Below the pieces are notes generated by a model. The model saw only the letters and a list, made by a program, of their open reading frames with translations. It ran no database searches and was not told the origin of the DNA. Below are positions 47,625 through 52,250 of a stretch of 52,250 bases of DNA, one piece after another (positions within the stretch are counted from its first letter, which is position 1; the number at the start of each line of letters is the position of its first letter). This DNA is from a candidate division CPR2 bacterium GW2011_GWC2_39_10. GTDB lineage: Bacteria; Patescibacteriota; CPR2. The translations under genes were made by a program, and so were the position numbers. Where the stretch lies: assembly GCA_000993275.1 (NCBI GenBank), contig LBVV01000007.1:1-52250 (forward strand), given 5' to 3'.

Positions 47625-47639
47625 CGTAACTCTTCTATA

Positions 47640-48281
47640 ATGGAAGCCTTTATAGACAGAAAAGATGCGGGCTCTAGGTTAGCTGTTGAAATGAATGACT
47701 ATATCACTAGAGATTCCATTGTAATAGCGCTACCAAGGGGTGGCGTAGTGGTGGGCTACAAAATCGCAAAAAAATACGGTCTGCCATTGGATGTCTTTAT
47801 TTCCAGAAAAATACGGCACCCCTTTAATCCCGAATATGCAATTGGAGCAATAACTGAAACCGGTCATATGTTGAAAGATGAACAATCAATTAGTTCATTT
47901 TATATCACTGGCGAATACCTTGAAAAAACGATTAACGAAGAAAAGAAACTCATTGCTGATAAGATAAATATATTTCGAGGCGGTAAACCATTATCCAACT
48001 TAAACTCAAAAGATATTATTTTAGTTGATGATGGCATTGCCACGGGTTACTCAATAACAGCCGCAATTGAGTCCCTGCGTCAACTAAAAGTTGCAAGCAT
48101 TGTTCTTGTCGTGCCGGTTGCACCGCTTGATGCAATTGAAAGGTTAACCAAACTCGTGAATAAACTATTTGTTCTTTTATCTCCTCCGTATTTCACTGCA
48201 GTCGGGGAATTTTATTCAGATTTTTCGGAAGTTACTGATAATGATGTTGTAGAAATACTTTCCAAATCCAAAAGACCTTGA
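47640..48281 (+). CDS. phosphoribosyltransferase-domain protein
   Basis: 213 aa. Starts MEAFIDRKDAGSRLA, and holds IVIALPRGGVVVGYKIAKKYGLPLDVFISRKI and the PRPP-binding loop DIILVDDGIATGYSITAAI of type I phosphoribosyltransferases. Members of this stand-alone group (often with an alpha/beta-hydrolase partner) act on unknown bases. The ATG sits inside a TATAAT, so that hexamer cannot be its own promoter and is probably coincidental; no ribosome-binding site is visible. Confidence 0.9.
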   Translation: MEAFIDRKDAGSRLAVEMNDYITRDSIVIALPRGGVVVGYKIAKKYGLPLDVFISRKIRHPFNPEYAIGAITETGHMLKDEQSISSFYITGEYLEKTINEEKKLIADKINIFRGGKPLSNLNSKDIILVDDGIATGYSITAAIESLRQLKVASIVLVVPVAPLDAIERLTKLVNKLFVLLSPPYFTAVGEFYSDFSEVTDNDVVEILSKSKRP

Positions 48282-48294
48282 TACAATATTTCTC

Positions 48295-49443
48295 ATGAAA
48301 AAGATTAACGTAAGCTGGCTTTTGCCAATTATATTGGTAGGTATTTCTTTAATAATTGGCATTTTTTTGGTTAAGAATATAGTTACCAAACCCCAACCAA
48401 AAGAAAATGAAGTTATATCCACCGAGGAACTTAAATCCAAAATCGACGCTAAAACACCTTTTAAATTAATCGATGCGAGGTCTAAGGATCGCTATGAGCT
48501 GGAGCACCTGCCGAACGCAATTAATATTCCCGAAAATGAACTGGACAAAATAAAAAATGTTGCCCTTCCTACCGAATATCTTGTTGTTTATTGTGAGGGA
48601 TTTGGTTGTCCGTCAGCAAAAGAGGCAAAAAATGTTCTCGCTAAAAAAGGATATAAAAACGTTAGGATTTATAACGAAGGAATACCCGGATGGAAAGCCG
48701 ACGGCAATAGCACCGTCAAGGGTTCCGGTACTACCATAAAAAATTTAGCTTCCAGGTATAAAACTTTGCCCTTAGTACTTTTGGCGGGCCTAACAGACGG
48801 CTTTAATCCTTGCGCAATCGGAATGCTTTTATTTTTGCTTGGATATTTAATTATTTTTGCAGAAAAACCCGAAATGAGCCTAAAACTTGGCATAGCCTAT
48901 ATTGCTACCACATTTATGGCTTACTACCTTCTCGGACTTGTGCTTTTGAATTCTTTGTATGTTATTACCGGCTCTTCCGGTTTTCAAGCAATATCCAGGT
49001 CGGTTAATTACGTAATTATTGGTGTCCTTACTATTGCGGCTATCGTTAACATTAAGGATGTGTTTTTTTATGGGAAAGGGCTAAGCCTTCAAATACCCAA
49101 GAAAGTACGAGGACAATTAGAAAAGGTGGTTGAGATTGCAACACTGCCGTCAACTATTGTGCTTGCTTTTCTAGTTACTTTTTTTGAATCTCCCTGCTCT
49201 TTACCGGTTTACATTGGCACTTTAAAGATTCTTCATGAAACATATTCTGCAACAGTTACACTTTTTTACTTAGCCTTATATAATTTGATGTTTGTAATGC
49301 CCATCATTGTACTTCTTGTTGCTGTTTTAAAAGGCGAGCAAATGGTAAAAATTAAAGAATGGGAACATAGAAACAAGAAAAATATGAAACTGACGATGGC
49401 CTTAATGCAATTATTTATTGCCGCTATCATTTACTTTTATTAG
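48295..49443 (+). CDS. rhodanese-CcdA fusion membrane protein
   Basis: 382 aa. N-terminal anchor (LLPIILVGISLIIGIFLVKNI), then a rhodanese domain at about 45-140 (LIDARSKDRYELEHLPNAINIP, YC100EGFGCPSAKEA with the loop Cys, VRIYNEGIPGWKADG), then a CcdA/DsbD-type transporter with six helices and two membrane cysteines, C173 in DGFNPCAIGM and C301 in FESPCSLPVY. CcdA moves electrons across the membrane; the rhodanese may carry sulfur or persulfide. The two functions in one protein suggest a thiol relay. trxB lies 900 bases downstream on the same strand and could feed it. No clear ribosome-binding site. Confidence 0.9.
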   Translation: MKKINVSWLLPIILVGISLIIGIFLVKNIVTKPQPKENEVISTEELKSKIDAKTPFKLIDARSKDRYELEHLPNAINIPENELDKIKNVALPTEYLVVYCEGFGCPSAKEAKNVLAKKGYKNVRIYNEGIPGWKADGNSTVKGSGTTIKNLASRYKTLPLVLLAGLTDGFNPCAIGMLLFLLGYLIIFAEKPEMSLKLGIAYIATTFMAYYLLGLVLLNSLYVITGSSGFQAISRSVNYVIIGVLTIAAIVNIKDVFFYGKGLSLQIPKKVRGQLEKVVEIATLPSTIVLAFLVTFFESPCSLPVYIGTLKILHETYSATVTLFYLALYNLMFVMPIIVLLVAVLKGEQMVKIKEWEHRNKKNMKLTMALMQLFIAAIIYFY

Positions 49444-49485
49444 TAACGCTTGTTTAAATTTAGGGGTTGTGCTAGCGTAATTAAA

Positions 49486-50307
49486 ATGAAGAAATTTTTT
49501 AAGAAATTATTTATTCCTCACGCAAACAATTTATATAGGCCTCATGCTTTTAGGCATAAGGCTATTTCAATTTATTCTGTAGCCCTTATGCTATCCCATT
49601 TAAGCTTTGGCATTGCTTTCACTTCCGCTTCCGTATCTGCTCAGGCCGGAGGGGATATAGCTAAACAAATTATTGGACTCACCAATACCGAGAGATCTGC
49701 GTTTGGACTTGGCTTAGTCATCGAAAACGAAAAATTAACTTTGGCGGCTAAGGACAGAATTAACGACATGTTCGCAAAAAATTACTGGGATCATTATGCA
49801 CCGGAAGGAACCGAGCCTTGGGACGCGGTCAAAAATGCCGGCTATAACTATTCTTACGCCGGAGAAAACCTGGGAAAGGGCTTTACAGATGCTAACGCCG
49901 TTGTTGGAGCATGGATGAATAGCCCGAGCCATAGAGAAAATTTACTTAATAGCAATTATGAAGAAATTGGAGTAGCCATAGGATCGGGACTTTTAAATGG
50001 CAGGAACACGACTATAATTGTCCAGCTTTTTGCATCGCCCTTTGAAAAAGGCGTAAAGCCTGTTACTGTTCTTGGCAGCAAATCTCAAGTCGAGCAATTT
50101 AGCCTCTCAAACGTTTTCAATTCTTCCAATGTTCCATATTCAATTGCTTGGATAATGTTGACCTTAATGCTTATAGCCGATGCCTATATGCTTACCAAAC
50201 AAGGCCATCATAAAGACAGGAAACATAAATTCCACATTGGTTTTGCATCTCTTTTAATTCTGGTATTATTCAGCCTTTTAACTTTCCAACTTGTAAACAT
50301 ATTATAA
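49486..50307 (+). CDS. CAP-domain (SCP/PR1) secreted protein
   Basis: 273 aa from ATG 49486 (MKKFFKKLFIPHANNLYRPHAFRHKAISIYSVALMLSHLSFGIAF); the track TTG is less likely. The N-terminus has a helix (AISIYSVALMLSHLSFGIAFTSASVSA). The CAP domain shows LTNTERSAFGLGLVIENEKLTLAAKDRINDMFAKNYWDHYAPEGTEPWDAV, GENLGKGF and SPSHRENLLNSNYEEIGVAI with the conserved His and Glu. Two helices follow at the C-terminus (IAWIMLTLMLIADAYML and FASLLILVLFSLLTFQL), so the CAP domain is held outside by membrane segments at both ends. Role in bacteria is unclear, often surface or peptidoglycan related. Confidence 0.88.
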   Translation: MKKFFKKLFIPHANNLYRPHAFRHKAISIYSVALMLSHLSFGIAFTSASVSAQAGGDIAKQIIGLTNTERSAFGLGLVIENEKLTLAAKDRINDMFAKNYWDHYAPEGTEPWDAVKNAGYNYSYAGENLGKGFTDANAVVGAWMNSPSHRENLLNSNYEEIGVAIGSGLLNGRNTTIIVQLFASPFEKGVKPVTVLGSKSQVEQFSLSNVFNSSNVPYSIAWIMLTLMLIADAYMLTKQGHHKDRKHKFHIGFASLLILVLFSLLTFQLVNIL

Positions 50308-50318
50308 AGGAGCTAAAC

Positions 50319-51236
50319 ATGATTGACTTAGCAATAATTGGGTCCGGTCCGGCCGGATTATCGGCTGCCGTTTATGCAGCAAGATACCTCATGGATTTTG
50401 AAATTTATGGCCAGTTGCCGGGAGGATACGTATCGGAAGCGCATGAAATAGGTAATTACTTAGGGTTTCCAAATGTAACGGGAGCAGAGCTTACAAGCAG
50501 CTTTTTAAAACACCTCGAATCTTTGGATGTTCGCATACAAAATTATCTAGTTAAAGGAATCCGAAAAGAAAACGGTTATTTTTCTATTCACTTTGACGAA
50601 AAGGAAGAAATGGCCAGAAATGTTCTTCTTTGTCTTGGCACCCAGAGAAACAAATTAGATGTTCCGGGAGAGAGCGAGTTTTTAGGAAAAGGTGTTTCTT
50701 ATTGTGCCACCTGCGATGCTTTTTTTTATCGAAATAAAACTGTCGCGGTAATTGGCGGCTCCGATTCTGCCGTTTCCGCTGCCATTTATTTATCCGATGT
50801 AGCCTCAAAAGTCTATTTGATCTACAGGAAGAAAGAGCTGCGGGCAGAACCGGTTTGGATTAAAAGAGCAAAGTCAAATTCTAAAATAGAAATAATTTAC
50901 AAAACCAATATAAAATCTATTGAAGGAGAAAATTTTGTCGAAAAAATCACTCTTGATAAAGAATACGAAGGGAGCAACGAATTAAGCGTAAATGGAATCT
51001 TTATAGAGGTTGGGTCAGCACCAAGCACAGCCATCTATAAACCTTTAGGTGTTAAAACAGAAGACGGCGGGCTTATTGTTGTGGATAGCGCACAAAAAAC
51101 AAGTGTCAACGGCATTTGGGCGGCGGGGGATATTACAACAGGATCTAACAAATTAAGACAGGTAATTACGGCGGCTGCCGAAGGCGCAATTGCCATTCAT
51201 GATATTTATCAGACTATTAAAAAGAGCAAGAAATAG
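50319..51236 (+). CDS. trxB: thioredoxin-disulfide reductase
   Basis: 305-aa flavoprotein that passes electrons from NADPH to thioredoxin. FAD-binding GSGPAGLSAAVYAAR, the redox pair C129-A-T-C132 (VSYCATCDAFF), NADPH-binding VAVIGGSDSAVSAA and the final FAD motif GIWAAGDITT are all present. AAAGGAG lies seven bases before the ATG and 12 bases after the CAP gene. The NADPH loop VYLIYRKKELRAEP is somewhat unlike the usual HRRD(E)xxRA, so specificity may vary. Acts with the CcdA fusion in thiol redox balance, by inference. Confidence 0.95.
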   Translation: MIDLAIIGSGPAGLSAAVYAARYLMDFEIYGQLPGGYVSEAHEIGNYLGFPNVTGAELTSSFLKHLESLDVRIQNYLVKGIRKENGYFSIHFDEKEEMARNVLLCLGTQRNKLDVPGESEFLGKGVSYCATCDAFFYRNKTVAVIGGSDSAVSAAIYLSDVASKVYLIYRKKELRAEPVWIKRAKSNSKIEIIYKTNIKSIEGENFVEKITLDKEYEGSNELSVNGIFIEVGSAPSTAIYKPLGVKTEDGGLIVVDSAQKTSVNGIWAAGDITTGSNKLRQVITAAAEGAIAIHDIYQTIKKSKK

Positions 51237-51255
51237 CCGAGCTAGAAATATGTTC

Positions 51256-51283
51256 TTGACAACACGTTCGGTTGAGCTATGAT
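51256..51283 (+). promoter_or_regulatory. promoter of the DUF5679 gene
   Basis: -35 TTGACA (51256-51261), 16-base spacer, -10 TATGAT (51278-51283). Confidence 0.7.
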
Positions 51284-51359
51284 TTTAAGCGTAAGCAGCT
51301 TTGCTTTTTAAAAGGCAAACGCTTTAGAAAATAAAACCTTATGAAAGGAGGTGAGTTAA

Positions 51360-51518
51360 ATGGCAGATGAAGTAAAAGCTACAGTAGGTTATTGTGTAAA
51401 ATGTAAAGCAAAACAAGAAATGAAGGACGAGGAAAAAGTAACCCTAAAGAATGGCAAACCAGCAACAAAGGGTACTTGTCCTGTTTGTGGCACCAAAATG
51501 TTTAAAATTGGTGGCTAA
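51360..51518 (+). CDS. DUF5679-like zinc-ribbon protein
   Basis: 52 aa, too short for the ORF track: MADEVKATVGYCVKCKAKQEMKDEEKVTLKNGKPATKGTCPVCGTKMFKIGG. Two CxxC pairs (YCVKCK and CPVCG) should hold one zinc. The sequence fits DUF5679, a small family common in Patescibacteria and often near nucleic-acid genes. AAAGGAGGTGAGTTAA lies directly upstream, and a good TTGACA/TATGAT promoter is 77 bases before the ATG. The 70-base leader contains a small hairpin (AAGCG...CGCTT). Function unknown. Confidence 0.85.
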   Translation: MADEVKATVGYCVKCKAKQEMKDEEKVTLKNGKPATKGTCPVCGTKMFKIGG

Positions 51519-51600
51519 TATATCATACGAGGGGGATTTTCAAATGGCCTCGATCTAATATCTTAGGATTTAGTTCGGGGCTATTTGTTTTGATATAAAA

Positions 51601-51623
51601 AAGCGAGCTTTTGTTGCTCGCTT
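51601..51623 (-). terminator. intrinsic terminator
   Basis: AAGCGAGC / GCTCGCTT with six T residues on the minus strand; likely ends the 51754 transcript. Confidence 0.75.
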
Positions 51624-51753
51624 AAAATATTTTCGTTCTTCTTTCTAATGATTTTTGAGAGGATTCTAGCGCACTACTTGGTAAGGGCTTAAATTCCATC
51701 ATTTATCAATCAATGTGACTTATCTTTTAACTATGCTTTCTCTTTACCTCAGC

Positions 51754-52005
51754 TTATCCCCCATAACTTACCCTAAATTGAGCTCGCACCTTCGATTCAG
51801 CAGTTTCCTTGCTATGTTCTTCGATGTCTGGCCTAACTCTATTTATGCCTGAAATCATGCTTTTGATTATGCTTTCTTTTAATTCCTCGCTGTTTTTAGG
51901 CTTATTCTTCAAAGAAATTATAGCAGTAGGTGGTAATTCAACTGCCAAACCTGCAAACATCGATCGATTAATTTTCGACTTTTCAACGTGCCCTCTCTTC
52001 GCCAT
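51754..52005 (-). CDS. 83-aa hypothetical protein
   Basis: MAKRGHVEKSKINRSMFAGLAVELPPTAIISLKNKPKNSEELKESIIKSMISGINRVRPDIEEHSKETAESKVRAQFRVSYGG. Basic, soluble, with GGGGGGTGATG upstream of the ATG. No family is recognised. The intergenic 51519-51753 holds only the terminator. It is the last complete gene before the right-hand repeat copy. Confidence 0.6.
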   Translation of the reverse strand: MAKRGHVEKSKINRSMFAGLAVELPPTAIISLKNKPKNSEELKESIIKSMISGINRVRPDIEEHSKETAESKVRAQFRVSYGG

Positions 52006-52142
52006 AAATCATCACCCCCCTAATCCTATATGATTTAAAATATGAACGTATCTTATCACAATATTGATAATTATCAAAATTTTGAATTTAATTCATTGGG
52101 ATTTGTTTAGAAATTAGGAATTAACCTCCGGCACAGCTGATA

Positions 52143-52250
52143 GTAACTGCCCACAATCGTCATTGCGAACGATCCGGCAGCCGCCGGAGAGTGCGGCAAT
52201 CTTGTTTCAAGCAGAGGAGATTGCTTCGTTTCACTCGCAAAGACGCAGGG
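52143..52250. mobile_element. TIR element copy 3, cut by the window end
   Basis: Starts GTAACTGCCCACAA and then follows copies 1 and 2 nearly base for base (CATTGCGAACGATCCGGCAGCCGCC...GAGATTGCTTCG), in the orientation of copy 2. The right end is outside the window. Confidence 0.85.

Noticed and set aside
47636-47641. TATAAT as promoter of the phosphoribosyltransferase gene
   Set aside because: It overlaps the start codon that the family alignment supports, so transcription from it would lose the start.

Overview
The window looks like a chromosomal segment of a monoderm, low-GC (roughly 37-40% by eye) bacterium of the Patescibacteria/Candidate Phyla Radiation type. The grounds are small compact genes, many short proteins of unknown function, a class-E-like sortase, a PEGA-domain propeller protein, SpoVS without other sporulation genes, single-domain GIY-YIG proteins beside tRNA genes, a DUF5679-type zinc ribbon and many genes read from near-leaderless transcripts. 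TGA is used as a stop (for example the MazG-like, MBL-fold and ASCH genes), so the recoded-TGA lineages are unlikely. The lineage call is inference; no rRNA or ribosomal protein gene is present.

Layout. 0-11.4 kb: cell-surface and small-protein genes in both orientations (membrane proteins, a large secreted metzincin protease with a Pro/Thr linker, SpoVS, a HEAT-repeat lipoprotein, a cupin, HtpX, a YkgJ-type cysteine cluster protein and two unknown proteins). 11.4-25.5 kb: the conserved core: tRNA-Leu(CAA), sortase, PEGA/beta-propeller protein, murA, mreB, an HD protein, a YhaM-like exonuclease, a zinc-ribbon membrane protein, an NYN protein, a P2-type cation ATPase and gltX. murA and mreB point to peptidoglycan synthesis and rod-shape control; sortase and the metalloprotease point to a decorated monoderm surface.

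25.5-41.5 kb: an accessory region. It has interspersed repeats, a truncated tRNA-Gln copy, relic genes, a gene with a 10-G tract, a fused xthA remnant, a gene that seems to start at ATT, a toxin-antitoxin pair between two copies of an RNA-like repeat, and a run of small nucleotide-handling enzymes (two Nudix, MazG-like, two CYTH, HD, histidine phosphatase, MBL fold, ASCH). A block of four unknown or repeat proteins around a CDP-alcohol phosphatidyltransferase (28.8-31.9 kb) is the least explained cluster.

41.5-52.2 kb: metabolism and redox/envelope genes: glutamate dehydrogenase, GT2 glycosyltransferase, an ABC-2 exporter pair, a MITE-like element inserted in a terminator loop, a GlsB-type membrane protein, a phosphoribosyltransferase, a rhodanese-CcdA fusion, a CAP-domain protein, thioredoxin reductase and a DUF5679 zinc ribbon. 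The window ends inside a third copy of a terminal-inverted-repeat element also found at 11.5 and 25.5 kb.

Expression signals are unusually readable. Many promoters match TTGaNN-17-TATAAT or an extended TGnTATAAT. At least four genes (murA, the 75-aa ORF at 7.9 kb, the YkgJ gene and the histidine phosphatase) have the -10 box placed so that transcription would begin at or within a few bases of the start codon, and two more have leaders of only about 4-6 nt.
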